Of a stretch of DNA of 64,000 nt, positions 1 to 9,049 are shown piece by piece (position 1 is the stretch's first letter; each line of letters begins with the position of its first letter). The notes beneath the pieces were generated by a model that was not told where the DNA came from, ran no database searches, and saw only the letters and a program-made list of their open reading frames with translations. The stretch spans positions 1 through 64,000 of the forward strand of contig NZ_JBHZRU010000013.1 in assembly GCF_043641925.1 (NCBI RefSeq). Direction: 5' to 3'. Made by a program: the position numbers and the translations under genes. Origin of the DNA: Paenisporosarcina quisquiliarum_A. Lineage in GTDB: Bacteria; Bacillota; Bacilli; Bacillales_A; Planococcaceae.

Positions 1-166
1 TTTTGACGTTTATAATGAACGGTTAAGTTCAAGTTTGTTTTCGATACCGACAGGTGTCGGCGGAAGAAAACGTTTTTGCTCCGATCGCCTAAGCGATTAT
101 CGCTATATTTCGTTGACGTTTTGCTGTTCAGTTTTCAAGGTTCATGTTGTCACTTGTTTTAGCGAC
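1..166 (-). other. Leader of an rRNA operon running out of the left edge
   Basis: Read on the minus strand this non-coding stretch carries GAACCTTGAAAACTGAAC (126-143), the BoxA-like element of Bacillus rRNA leaders and spacers, and further left a processing-type stem around CCGACACCTGTCGG (48-61). It lies downstream of a strong promoter and directly beyond gyrA and one accessory gene, matching B. subtilis where rrnO follows gyrA. The 16S gene itself would begin left of position 1 and is not visible. A 112-codon plus-strand open frame here has no RBS and is taken as chance. Confidence 0.7.
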
Positions 167-172
167 TCACTT

Positions 173-201
173 ATAATAACAAGATACGACATTAGTGTCA
201 A
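173..201 (-). promoter_or_regulatory. rRNA operon promoter
   Basis: Minus-strand TTGACA (196-201), 17-bp spacer, TATTAT (173-178). The near-consensus hexamers and position just upstream of the BoxA-like leader indicate a growth-rate-type rrn promoter. Confidence 0.8.
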
Positions 202-210
202 CCCGTTTTC

Positions 211-263
211 AAAGAAAAAACGAATTCATTTTGAATCACTAGATGGATTCAAAATGAATTCGT
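211..263 (-). terminator. Terminator of the HD-GYP gene
   Basis: Perfect 18-bp inverted repeat (220-237 and 246-263, 8-nt loop) followed on the minus strand by a T-rich run (211-219). It begins five bases after the HD-GYP stop codon and insulates the rrn promoter. Confidence 0.85.
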
Positions 264-267
264 TCGC

Positions 268-1377
268 TTACCCTAGAATTCTTTCTATATATAGTTGTCT
301 TTTTAATGAAAGGTCTAATATTTCTCCAGATGTAGAAATACGAATCATTGGTCGAGTAGGAACATTTTGTTGAACAAATATTACTTCTCCTGTTTCGCCG
401 GTAGATAATTCAACTCTCATACCAATCGGCAAGTCCCCTACTATACTAAATAAAGCTTGGACCACTTGAATATTAAATTTCCCAAACTCATCTTCACGAA
501 TCATTTCCATTACCTTAAATGGAGAAACCTTTGAACGATAGATGCGCTCTGACGTCATTGCGTGATAAATATCAGCAACTGCAATAATCTGAGAGATCAG
601 TGTAATACTATCCATTTTTTCTCCTTTAGGATAACCACTTCCATCTAATCTTTCATGATGCTGAAAAATTGCTAGTTTCATTTCTGGTTTTAATAAAGGC
701 GTTTCTTTTATCATTTGATAACTATATAAGGTGTGTTTTTTCACTTCGTTAAATTCATGTTGAGATAACGCAGCTTTTTTCTCAAGTAATCTACTATCAA
801 TTTTCGCCATTCCACAATCAGCAAGTAAACATGTAGTTGCTATTTGCATGATTTGCCCTTTTTCAAAACCTAACTTTTGTGCAAGTGCTCCAGCAATCAT
901 TCCCATAGCAATAGCATGATGATAAATATAATCATGTACTTTTGAATAATCGTTTAACTTCGCAACAATTTGTCGCTCCTCTAATACCCGCTCCACTAAC
1001 GGCATAATAAACGATCGTACTTTCGTTACATCCACTTTAGAGCCTGACGACCAATTAATAAACTCTTTTTTATAATCTTTTACGGCTTGACTATAAAGAC
1101 CACCGAATTCTTTTTTAACTGCAATCATACTTGGTGATTCAGAAAGGCTTGATGCTTTAGCCTCTTCCGCTTCTTGTAACTCTTCTTCTGATTTATTAAA
1201 TGGATTAGCATTTGCAATAGCTACTTTTGTGATTTGGAAATTTTGGAACACCAAAAAATGTTCACGTGAAACCTTCGTATCTTTTCTTATAATTGGATAC
1301 GGTGTATTTGCAAATATATCTTCGGCAATAACACTGCCTAATTTTAACTCTGAAACTCTTACATCTAAGTGTTCCAA
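268..1377 (-). CDS. HD-GYP-like protein with altered HD motif
   Basis: A 369-residue cytoplasmic protein without membrane segments. The C-terminal half has HD-GYP family landmarks: an HH pair (~153-154), then LLADCG where the family has LLHDIG, a conserved His (~215) and HHERLDGSGYP (~240-250), followed by a short C-terminal domain. HD-GYP proteins hydrolyse cyclic di-GMP with a bi- or trinuclear metal centre. Here the His of the HD pair is Ala while the Asp remains, and the following GK is replaced, so activity is doubtful. Start: TTG at 1377, eight bases after AAAGGTGG; a GTG at 1389 lies inside that RBS. It has its own promoter (1411-1439) and terminator. Family assignment is firm; function in c-di-GMP or other nucleotide turnover is inferred. 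Confidence 0.8.
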   Translation of the reverse strand: MEHLDVRVSELKLGSVIAEDIFANTPYPIIRKDTKVSREHFLVFQNFQITKVAIANANPFNKSEEELQEAEEAKASSLSESPSMIAVKKEFGGLYSQAVKDYKKEFINWSSGSKVDVTKVRSFIMPLVERVLEERQIVAKLNDYSKVHDYIYHHAIAMGMIAGALAQKLGFEKGQIMQIATTCLLADCGMAKIDSRLLEKKAALSQHEFNEVKKHTLYSYQMIKETPLLKPEMKLAIFQHHERLDGSGYPKGEKMDSITLISQIIAVADIYHAMTSERIYRSKVSPFKVMEMIREDEFGKFNIQVVQALFSIVGDLPIGMRVELSTGETGEVIFVQQNVPTRPMIRISTSGEILDLSLKRQLYIERILG

Positions 1378-1410
1378 AAGGATGACCACCTTTTGATTAA
1401 TTTTAGGTTA

Positions 1411-1439
1411 ATTGTAACGGATAGAGACAGTTTTTGTAA
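1411..1439 (-). promoter_or_regulatory. Promoter of the HD-GYP gene
   Basis: Minus-strand TTACAA (1434-1439), 17-bp spacer, TACAAT (1411-1416), about 35 bases before the TTG start. Confidence 0.6.
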
Positions 1440-1549
1440 GATAAATTTATGAGAATAATTCAATTTTCTGATTAAGTGTCATTGGTTATTTGATATTTTC
1501 TTCTTTTACTGAGAAGCGTAAGATGTTAATTATGAAGGAAGTGGTATAG

Positions 1550-2743
1550 ATGTTTAATAAGTTTTCATTTCATCCGGTGGTTTGGACCTTATTACTTGGA
1601 ACTATTTTTGCAAGAGGCGCTAGCTTTATGGCGATTCCATTTTTAGCATTGTATTTAGCTTCAACAGAAGGGATTCATCCTGTGTTAATCGGGGTAACGA
1701 TTGGTTTAGCTCCCTTAACAGGAACAATCGGTGGTTTTATTGGAGGTTATTTTTCCGATCGCTTTGGTCGAAAAAAGGTCATGCTAGGTACTATTTTTGT
1801 ATGGGCATTGGTTTACATAGGATTTTCTCAAGCATCTCATATTAGTGTTTTCATGGCACTTAATGCGTTAAATGGACTGTGTAGATCATTTTTTGAACCT
1901 TCTTCTCAAGCTATGATGGCTGATTTGACGCCTTCTCATCTAAGAAAGCGTGTTTTCTCTTTACGATATTTCGCAATTAATGTCGGAGCAGCTTTTGGTC
2001 CTCTCGTAGGAGTTAGCGTTGCTCAATTTTCTTCTTCCCTACCTTTTATCATTACAGGTCTTATGTATACTTTGTATGGAATGGCTTTGTTATTTATGTT
2101 AAATCGTCATGAAATTATACATATTAGTCCCATTACAAAATTACGTATGACAGATGCGGCAGTTATTGCTTGGCAAGATAAAAGATTATTAATGTTTATC
2201 ATCGGTGGTATTTTTGTTAGTGTAGGTTATTCTCAAATCGATTCTAATTTACCTCAATACCTCCAACAATCTTTTTCTGAAGGTGTTGTTCTCTTCTCAA
2301 GACTCATCGCGATAAATGCAGTAATTGTAATTATTTTACAATTACCACTCACATTATTATCTGAAAAATGGCCAGTCATGCGAGCAATGGTATTGGGAAG
2401 TCTTTTATTCGCCATTGGATTTGCTAGCTTTGGCTTCGTCAGCACACCATTTGGGTTTATGATTGCGATGGGTATTGTCACGATTGGGGAAATCTTCATT
2501 TTCCCATCAACTTCTGTCTTTATTGATCAAATTGCACCGGAAGATCGACGAGGTACCTATTTTGGAGCTGGTCAGTTCCGCTCCATCGGTAACTTTACAG
2601 GACCTGTCTTAGGTGGTTGGCTGCTCCATGACTTAGGTGGGACTTGGTTATTTTCAATCATTGGACTAATTCTCGTAGGCAGTATTTGGTTCTTCTACTT
2701 AGGTAGTAAAATTAAAGTATCTCAAGACATACAATCTACTTGA
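1550..2743 (+). CDS. MFS multidrug-type exporter
   Basis: A 397-residue protein with about 12 hydrophobic segments and the MFS motif A signature SDRFGRKKV after TM2 (~70-78). It resembles drug:H+ antiporters of the Bmr/MDR group; the substrate cannot be read from sequence. Start ATG is preceded by GAAGGAAGTGG. It is divergent from the HD-GYP gene and convergent with gyrA, sharing the bidirectional hairpin at 2769-2803. It interrupts the gyrA-rrn synteny of B. subtilis and is therefore an accessory member of the origin region. Confidence 0.85.
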   Translation: MFNKFSFHPVVWTLLLGTIFARGASFMAIPFLALYLASTEGIHPVLIGVTIGLAPLTGTIGGFIGGYFSDRFGRKKVMLGTIFVWALVYIGFSQASHISVFMALNALNGLCRSFFEPSSQAMMADLTPSHLRKRVFSLRYFAINVGAAFGPLVGVSVAQFSSSLPFIITGLMYTLYGMALLFMLNRHEIIHISPITKLRMTDAAVIAWQDKRLLMFIIGGIFVSVGYSQIDSNLPQYLQQSFSEGVVLFSRLIAINAVIVIILQLPLTLLSEKWPVMRAMVLGSLLFAIGFASFGFVSTPFGFMIAMGIVTIGEIFIFPSTSVFIDQIAPEDRRGTYFGAGQFRSIGNFTGPVLGGWLLHDLGGTWLFSIIGLILVGSIWFFYLGSKIKVSQDIQST

Positions 2744-2764
2744 TGCATCCGCAAATGTCAGCAC

Positions 2765-2803
2765 AAAAAAAGGTCTAAGGCGCATAACGCACCTTAGACC
2801 TTT
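2765..2803 (-). terminator. Terminator between gyrA and the MFS gene
   Basis: Arms 2769-2780 and 2792-2803 pair perfectly over 12 bp. Seven A on the plus strand (2765-2771) give the T-run for leftward gyrA transcription; the rightward T-run is weak, so it mainly serves gyrA. Confidence 0.85.
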
Positions 2804-2806
2804 AAA

Positions 2807-5347
2807 TTATTCTTCAGTTGTTTCAGGATCAGATTCAGGTTCTGATTCAGTACTTGGAGCTTCGTTCACTACTTCAGTTGAACTTTCTTCCCCGTCTTCA
2901 TCAAACTCTTCCTCTTCTTCAGCCTTCTCTACTTTCGCAACAGTCGCAACAAGTTCTTCATCACCTAAACGAATCAGGCGAACACCTTGCGTGCTACGAC
3001 CCGTAACAGAAATACTGCTTACATCCATACGAATTAACATCCCATTGATGGTAATCAACATTAAATCTTCTGATCCATCAACTGTCTTAACAGCTGCTAA
3101 ATGACCCGTTTTTTCTGTAATTTGGCTGGTTTTAATTCCAACTCCACCACGAGATTGTAAGCGATACTCTTCTTCCGATGTACGTTTACCATAACCATTT
3201 TCAGTAACAACTAATACTTCTTGGCCAGGCTCTAGAATTTCCATTCCGACAACGTGATCACCTTTACGTAAACGAATACCACGAACCCCAGACGCTGTAC
3301 GTCCCATTGAACGAATATCGGATTCATCAAAACGAACAAGCATACCGTTTCGTGTACCGATAACAATATGTTTCTTGCCATCAGTTAAACGCACGGAAAT
3401 AAGTTCATCGTCTTCTTTTAGTGAAATCGAAATCAGACCATTAGCACGGATATTAGCGAATCCACTAACTGGTGTACGTTTTGTTACCCCTTGAAGCGTT
3501 GTGAAAATGAAGTAGGCATCGTCTTCAAATGATTCCATTTGAATCATCGCAGTTACCTTCTCTTCTTTATCAACACCTAATAAGTTAACAATCGGTAACC
3601 CTTTAGCTGTACGTCCGTATTCTGGGATTTCATACCCTTTCGCACGATATACTTTTCCTGTGTTTGTAAAGAACAGAATCGTATCATGCGTTGATGTATA
3701 CAATAAATGTTCGACGAAATCATTTTCATTCGTACCCATTCCTTGTACACCACGGCCTCCACGTTTTTGACTACGATACGTATTAACTGGTAAACGTTTG
3801 ATGTAACCGTTATGAGTTAAAGTCAGTACCGAGTTTTCACGTGGAATTAAATCTTCGTCTTCCATCATCTCAGCACCACCGGCTGTGATTTCTGTACGAC
3901 GTGTATCACTAAAACGATCTTTAATTTCATTCAATTCTTCGCGAATTATTTGAATTACTTTTAATTCATCCGCAAGAATCGCTTTTAATTCAGCAATTAA
4001 TCTTTGTAACTCTTGATATTCTGCTTCAATTTTGTCGCGTTCTAAGCCAGTCAAACGTTGAAGACGCATATCAAGAATTGCTTGAGCTTGTCGCTCTGAA
4101 AGATTGAACTGATCAATCAAACCAATTTTTGCTTCTTCTCCAGTTTGTGAACTACGGATTAAAGCAATAATTTCGTCGATATGATCTAGTGCAATACGAA
4201 GACCTTCTAAAATATGTGCACGATCTTCAGCTTTCGTTAATTCAAACTGAGTACGACGTTTGATAATAACTTTTTGGTGCTCTAAATAGTGATATAAAAT
4301 CTCTTTTAATCCTAGAACTTTTGGTTGGCCATCTACAAGAGCAAGCATATTTACACCAAAACTAGATTGTAGAGATGTTTGTTTATATAAATTATTTAAT
4401 AACACATTCGCATTCGCATCTTTACGGACCTCGATGACGATACGCATTCCGTTACGATCTGATTCATCTCGTAAATCAGTAATGCCATCGATTTTCTTGT
4501 CACGTACTAATTCTGCAATTTTTTCAATCAAACGAGCTTTGTTCACCTGGAAAGGAAGTTCATGAACTAAAATCACTTCTTTACCATTCGATTTTTGCTC
4601 GATTTCTACTTTACCTCGAATGATGACAGAGCCACGCCCTGTTTCATAAGCTCGACGAATCCCGCTTCTTCCTAAAATAATACCACCAGTTGGAAAATCG
4701 GGACCTGGTATGATTTCCATTAATTCTTCGGTTGTAATGGCTTCATTGTCAGCTAAAGCTAAAACAGCTTCGATGGTTTCTCCGAGATGATGAGGTGGAA
4801 TATTTGTAGCCATCCCAACGGCAATCCCTGACGTACCATTGACTAGTAAGTTTGGATATCGACTCGGTAATACGATTGGCTCTCTTTCTTGACCATCATA
4901 ATTATCTTTAAAGTCGATTGTATTTTTGTTGATGTCACGAAGTAGCTCCATTGCTATTTTCGACATACGAGACTCTGTATAACGCATTGCTGCAGCAGCG
5001 TCGCCATCCACGGAACCAAAGTTACCGTGACCGTCAACTAGCATATAGCGGTAACTCCAATGTTGCGCCATACGTACCATTGTGTCATAAACAGCTGTAT
5101 CACCATGTGGGTGATACTTACCAATTACGTCTCCAACAATACGAGCTGATTTCTTATAAGGTTTATCCGCTGTATTCCCTAAGTCTTGCATCGCGTACAA
5201 GATCCGACGGTGAACGGGCTTTAACCCATCTCGCACGTCTGGAAGTGCTCGTTGAACAATAACGCTCATTGCATAGTCAAGGAAAGACGTTTTCATTTCT
5301 GAACTAATATTAATTCCCTTAACTCGATCATTTTGTATCTCTGTCAT
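2807..5347 (-). CDS. gyrA: DNA gyrase subunit A
   Basis: An 846-residue GyrA, the breakage-reunion subunit that pairs with GyrB to introduce negative supercoils. The winged-helix/tower part holds the catalytic Tyr (AMRYTESRM, Tyr123); the C-terminal beta-pinwheel starts with the GyrA box QKRGGRGVQG (~527-536). The tail ends in a very acidic, Glu/Ser/Thr-rich stretch of about 35 residues. In the quinolone-resistance region the sequence is HPHGDTAVYDTM: Thr84 is at the place of the usual Ser (E. coli Ser83) and Asp88 at the second hotspot. Start ATG with AGGTTGCC upstream; 27 bp after gyrB, probably co-transcribed. Confidence 0.98.
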   Translation of the reverse strand: MTEIQNDRVKGINISSEMKTSFLDYAMSVIVQRALPDVRDGLKPVHRRILYAMQDLGNTADKPYKKSARIVGDVIGKYHPHGDTAVYDTMVRMAQHWSYRYMLVDGHGNFGSVDGDAAAAMRYTESRMSKIAMELLRDINKNTIDFKDNYDGQEREPIVLPSRYPNLLVNGTSGIAVGMATNIPPHHLGETIEAVLALADNEAITTEELMEIIPGPDFPTGGIILGRSGIRRAYETGRGSVIIRGKVEIEQKSNGKEVILVHELPFQVNKARLIEKIAELVRDKKIDGITDLRDESDRNGMRIVIEVRKDANANVLLNNLYKQTSLQSSFGVNMLALVDGQPKVLGLKEILYHYLEHQKVIIKRRTQFELTKAEDRAHILEGLRIALDHIDEIIALIRSSQTGEEAKIGLIDQFNLSERQAQAILDMRLQRLTGLERDKIEAEYQELQRLIAELKAILADELKVIQIIREELNEIKDRFSDTRRTEITAGGAEMMEDEDLIPRENSVLTLTHNGYIKRLPVNTYRSQKRGGRGVQGMGTNENDFVEHLLYTSTHDTILFFTNTGKVYRAKGYEIPEYGRTAKGLPIVNLLGVDKEEKVTAMIQMESFEDDAYFIFTTLQGVTKRTPVSGFANIRANGLISISLKEDDELISVRLTDGKKHIVIGTRNGMLVRFDESDIRSMGRTASGVRGIRLRKGDHVVGMEILEPGQEVLVVTENGYGKRTSEEEYRLQSRGGVGIKTSQITEKTGHLAAVKTVDGSEDLMLITINGMLIRMDVSSISVTGRSTQGVRLIRLGDEELVATVAKVEKAEEEEEFDEDGEESSTEVVNEAPSTESEPESDPETTEE

Positions 5348-5374
5348 GCAGGCAACCTCCCTTCCCTTGACTCT

Positions 5375-7303
5375 TTAGATATCTAAGTTTTTCACGTAAA
5401 TTGCATTTTCTTCGATGAATTGACGACGTGGTTCAACCTCGTCACCCATTAGACGTTCGAATGTTTCATCTGCATCAATCGCATCTTCTAAATTCACTTG
5501 AAGCAAGGTGCGCACGGAAGGATCCATTGTTGTATCCCATAATTGTGTCGCATCCATTTCCCCTAAACCTTTGTATCGTTGAATAACTGGTTTCGGTTGT
5601 TTTGGAAGACGTTCTAAAATTTCTTGTAATTGTTTATCTGAATAGCAATACTCAACTGATTTACCTTGCTTGATTTGGAATAAAGGAGGTTGAGCAATAT
5701 ATACATAACCAGCTTCGATTAATGGACGCATGAAACGGAACAAGAATGTTAACAATAACGTTCGGATATGCGCACCATCGACGTCGGCATCAGTCATGAT
5801 GACAATTTTATGGTAACGTGCTTTTTCTAAAGCAAATTCATCGCCAATACCTGTACCTAGCGCTGTAATGATCGCTCTAATTTCAGTATTCGATAAGATT
5901 TTATCTAAACGAGCTTTTTCCACGTTTAAGATTTTCCCTTTTAACGGCAAGATTGCTTGGAAATGACGATCACGACCTGATTTAGCTGAACCACCGGCAG
6001 AGTCACCCTCTACCACATAGATTTCACTCTCTGCAGGAATTCGAGATGAGCAATCAGCTAGCTTACCTGGCAAACTTGAAACTTCAAGTGCAGATTTACG
6101 ACGTGTAAATTCACGTGCTTTTTTCGCTGCAACACGAGCGCGAGCAGCCATCAATCCTTTTTCAATCACTTTTCGAGCGACAATCGGGTTCTCTAACATA
6201 AAACGCTCAAATGCTTCAGAGAATAAAGAATTCGTAATTGTACTAACTTCTGAATTCCCAAGCTTCGTTTTCGTTTGTCCTTCAAATTGTGGATCCGGAT
6301 GTTTGACAGATACGATAGCCGTTAACCCTTCACGTACATCGTCCCCAGTTAAATTGGAGTCTGCATCTTTTAACATATTATTTTTACGACCATAGTCATT
6401 GATGACACGTGTTAATGCCATTTTAAATCCTGACTCATGGGTACCGCCTTCATATGTGTTGATATTGTTAGCAAACGAGAAAATATTGGCTGCATACCCA
6501 TTGTTATATTGCATCGCAATTTCAATTGAAATGCCGTCTTTTTCTCCCTCGATAAAAATAGGTTCATCATGAATCGGTTCTTTTGATTTATTTAAATGCT
6601 CGACATACGATTTAATACCACCTTCGTAGTGATATGTGTTCGTACGAACTTCTTCTTCACGCTCATCTTTAATCACGATACGTAATCCGCGATTTAAGTA
6701 AGCTAACTCACGTAAACGGTTCGCTAAAATGTCATATTCATAAACAGTCGTTTCAGTGAAAATTTGTGGATCGGCTTTAAAACGAACAGTTGATCCAGTT
6801 TTGTCAGATTCGCCAATAACGTGAAGTTCCTTCGCTACTGCTCCTCTTTCGAATTGAATGAAATGCAGTTTTCCGTCACGGTGTACATATACTTCCGTAA
6901 CTTCTGAAAGAGCATTAACAACGGAAGCTCCAACACCGTGAAGACCACCAGATACTTTGTAACCACCGCCGCCAAATTTCCCGCCGGCATGCAAAACAGT
7001 CATAATAACTTCGACAGCTGGTCGACCCATTTTTTCATGGTTACTTACTGGAATACCGCGACCATTATCATCAACTTTAATCCAATTGTCTTTTTCAATT
7101 GTGATAGCTATTTCATCACAATGTCCTGCTAAAGCTTCATCAATGGCATTATCAACGATTTCCCATACTAGATGGTGAAGACCTTTTGAACTTGTTGAAC
7201 CAATATACATCCCTGGGCGTTTTCGTACAGCTTCTAAACCTTCTAAAACTTGTATTTGATCCGCATCATATGATGTTTGAAGTTCTTTTTCTTCCATTGC
7301 CAT
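5375..7303 (-). CDS. gyrB: DNA gyrase subunit B
   Basis: ATPase and TOPRIM subunit of gyrase, 642 residues from the ATG at 7303 (AGGTGA six bases upstream; an in-frame GTG at 7312 overlaps that RBS). Visible motifs: the N-terminal GHKL ATPase (EIVDNAIDEALAG, DNGRGIP, the lid YKVSGGLHGVGA), TOPRIM EGDSAGGSAKSGRDR, PLKGKILNVEKAR and the metal-binding TDADVDGAHIR. Length is normal for a Gram-positive GyrB. Lies in the leftward yaaA-recF-remB-gyrB-gyrA unit. Confidence 0.98.
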   Translation of the reverse strand: MAMEEKELQTSYDADQIQVLEGLEAVRKRPGMYIGSTSSKGLHHLVWEIVDNAIDEALAGHCDEIAITIEKDNWIKVDDNGRGIPVSNHEKMGRPAVEVIMTVLHAGGKFGGGGYKVSGGLHGVGASVVNALSEVTEVYVHRDGKLHFIQFERGAVAKELHVIGESDKTGSTVRFKADPQIFTETTVYEYDILANRLRELAYLNRGLRIVIKDEREEEVRTNTYHYEGGIKSYVEHLNKSKEPIHDEPIFIEGEKDGISIEIAMQYNNGYAANIFSFANNINTYEGGTHESGFKMALTRVINDYGRKNNMLKDADSNLTGDDVREGLTAIVSVKHPDPQFEGQTKTKLGNSEVSTITNSLFSEAFERFMLENPIVARKVIEKGLMAARARVAAKKAREFTRRKSALEVSSLPGKLADCSSRIPAESEIYVVEGDSAGGSAKSGRDRHFQAILPLKGKILNVEKARLDKILSNTEIRAIITALGTGIGDEFALEKARYHKIVIMTDADVDGAHIRTLLLTFLFRFMRPLIEAGYVYIAQPPLFQIKQGKSVEYCYSDKQLQEILERLPKQPKPVIQRYKGLGEMDATQLWDTTMDPSVRTLLQVNLEDAIDADETFERLMGDEVEPRRQFIEENAIYVKNLDI

Positions 7304-7342
7304 CTTGCTCACCTGCTCTTTCCTACAGTCATATCATTATTT

Positions 7343-7591
7343 TTATAGACGTTTTCGTCTGGAAGTTTCATTCATTTTCTTTAAAAGGTTCTGCGGGCTA
7401 AGTGGAGATGCATACGTTAAAAAAGGCGTGACTATGAGAGACTTCACACGGTGATGATCGACAATCATTCGTGTTCGTGGATGTTCTAACCACGCGTCCT
7501 GCTTCGTCGCATCCTTCATTTCACGAAAATCTAAAATCGCAAGAATATCCATGTGATTGACGACAATTGTTTTGCCAAGTCCAACATACAT
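7343..7591 (-). CDS. remB: RemB-like regulator (DUF370 family)
   Basis: An 82-residue protein at the remB (yaaB) position between recF and gyrB. The N-terminus MYVGLGKTIVV and the spacing to a central AILDFRE resemble DUF370/RemB proteins. In B. subtilis RemA is the DNA-binding regulator of matrix and osmoprotection genes and RemB has an accessory role. Its GGAG RBS is inside the recF 3' end; five bases separate the genes. Assignment rests on context plus modest sequence resemblance. Confidence 0.75.
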   Translation of the reverse strand: MYVGLGKTIVVNHMDILAILDFREMKDATKQDAWLEHPRTRMIVDHHRVKSLIVTPFLTYASPLSPQNLLKKMNETSRRKRL

Positions 7592-7596
7592 GGAAT

Positions 7597-8715
7597 TTAT
7601 GCTCCTTTTTCCACATGTCCCTGTTTCACATGGAACATCGCAGCTTGTCTAATGGTTTCATGATCGATACCTTCCACACTTGTTGTTGTAACAAATGTTT
7701 GAACTTCACCTTGGATGGTATTTAATAAATGGGACTGGCGATAATCATCGAGTTCAGAAAGAACATCATCTAACAAAAGAACAGGTGATTCACCCACTTC
7801 TTGTTTAATTAATTCAATCTCTGCCAGCTTTAAAGATAGAGCTGTTGTTCTTTGTTGTCCTTGAGATCCATATGTTTGGACATCGTAGTCATTGACGTAG
7901 AACTGCAAATCATCTCGATGAGGTCCAACCAATGTTAAACCACGGGCAAGTTCCTGTGATCGACCATCTTTTAATTTCTGCTCTAAAATGTCGACCATTT
8001 CCTCAAAAGAGGCATCACGATTTAGACCGCTTACTGGACAATACCGAATGTCCAACTTTTCAAGTCCTCTCGAAATCCCTAAATGAATTGGTTCAGCCCA
8101 TTTTTGAAGCAGCTCCATAAACTCAAAGCGTTTTCGAATAACACTAACAGCTGCTTGAATATATTGATCAGTGTACACATCAAACATGACATCGTTTAAA
8201 GACGATTTCCCTTGATGCGTTTTTAAAATGTGATTACGTTGTTTTAATAATTTTTGAAAGGTCAATAAATCATGCAAGTACACGGGCGATATTTGGCCTA
8301 TTTCCATATCTAAAAAACGTCTTCTTACCTGAGGACTGCCTTTTACTAAGTTCAAATCTTCAGGAGCAAACATGACGACATTTAGTTGCCCAATGTAGTC
8401 GCTCAATCTACTTTGTTCCAAATGATTCACTCGTGCTTTCTTCCCTTTTTTCGAAAGAGTTAACTCGAGTGGTAAGTGACCATATTTTTTAGAAACATCA
8501 CCTTTTATTTTACCATATTCTTCTGACCAACGTATCAATTCTTTATCATTTGACGTTCGATGAGATTTTGCCATCGATAAAACATATAGGGATTCCATAA
8601 TATTCGTTTTCCCTTGGGCATTTTCACCAATGAAGACATTAATCGTAGGTGAAAATTCAAGCGTTAACGATTCATAATTCCGATAGTTCGTTAATTCGAG
8701 CCGATCGATGTGCAT
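7597..8715 (-). CDS. recF: DNA replication/repair ATPase RecF
   Basis: A 372-residue SMC-like ABC ATPase that loads or regulates RecA at gapped DNA with RecO and RecR. Walker A GENAQGKTNIMES (~30-42), ABC signature-like region GSQGQQRTTALSLKLAE and Walker B SPVLLLDDVLSELDD are visible. The C-terminus contains MFHVKQ, coded by a parS-like sequence. The start lies one base after the yaaA stop, so translation is coupled. Confidence 0.96.
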   Translation of the reverse strand: MHIDRLELTNYRNYESLTLEFSPTINVFIGENAQGKTNIMESLYVLSMAKSHRTSNDKELIRWSEEYGKIKGDVSKKYGHLPLELTLSKKGKKARVNHLEQSRLSDYIGQLNVVMFAPEDLNLVKGSPQVRRRFLDMEIGQISPVYLHDLLTFQKLLKQRNHILKTHQGKSSLNDVMFDVYTDQYIQAAVSVIRKRFEFMELLQKWAEPIHLGISRGLEKLDIRYCPVSGLNRDASFEEMVDILEQKLKDGRSQELARGLTLVGPHRDDLQFYVNDYDVQTYGSQGQQRTTALSLKLAEIELIKQEVGESPVLLLDDVLSELDDYRQSHLLNTIQGEVQTFVTTTSVEGIDHETIRQAAMFHVKQGHVEKGA

Positions 8716-8716
8716 C

Positions 8717-8944
8717 TTATTCTCCGCTCAAATTTTCCACTATGCAGAATTTACCATTTTCTGGGATAGTCACTGTATCGCCATTGCGAAGCTTACGACC
8801 GCGTCTATGTTCAAGCTCATCATTAACAAGAACATCATTTTCTGCCAAAAACCATCGAGCCATTCCGCCAGAGCTAATAATGTCTGTCATTTTAAGCAGT
8901 TGTCCTAATGTTACATATTCCGTATCAATCTCAATATTTTTCAA
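8717..8944 (-). CDS. yaaA: S4-domain RNA-binding protein YaaA
   Basis: A 75-residue S4-like RNA-binding protein (LGQLLKMTDIISSGGMARWFL; VNDELEHRRGRKLRNGDTV) always found between dnaN and recF in Bacillales; it has been linked to ribosome assembly (RlbA). TTG start with AGAAGGAT nine bases upstream. First gene after the dnaN terminator and therefore probably head of the recF-gyrA unit. Confidence 0.9.
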   Translation of the reverse strand: MKNIEIDTEYVTLGQLLKMTDIISSGGMARWFLAENDVLVNDELEHRRGRKLRNGDTVTIPENGKFCIVENLSGE

Positions 8945-8980
8945 GGCAATTCAATCCTTCTTTTTTTAGTCTATCCCTTC

Positions 8981-9010
8981 ATTTTACTCCATAATTCCAA
9001 AGAAGTAAAA
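8981..9010 (-). promoter_or_regulatory. Possible promoter of yaaA-recF-gyrBA
   Basis: Minus-strand TTTACT (9005-9010), 18-bp spacer, TAAAAT (8981-8986), between the dnaN terminator and yaaA. Plausible because a terminator separates dnaN from yaaA, but the hexamers are imperfect. Confidence 0.35.
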
Positions 9011-9034
9011 AAGGATAGCCAAATTGGCTATCCT
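9007..9034 (-). terminator. Terminator of dnaA-dnaN
   Basis: Ten-bp arms 9014-9023 and 9025-9034 with a very small centre, followed leftwards by A7 on plus (T-run on minus). Confidence 0.8.
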
Positions 9035-9049
9035 CGTCAAAATAAGTGA

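Noticed and set aside
35..373. 112-codon plus-strand frame over the rrn leader
   Set aside because: No RBS, overlaps rRNA promoter, leader and a terminator on the other strand, and no family resemblance.
1258..1274. CACGTG-centred sequence in the HD-GYP gene resembling parS
   Set aside because: Only about 12 of 16 positions match and the outer bases are wrong.
7622..7637. parS-like TGTTTCACATGGAACA in the recF 3' end
   Set aside because: Two mismatches to the consensus, including the central CG; kept out of the feature list as probably non-functional.
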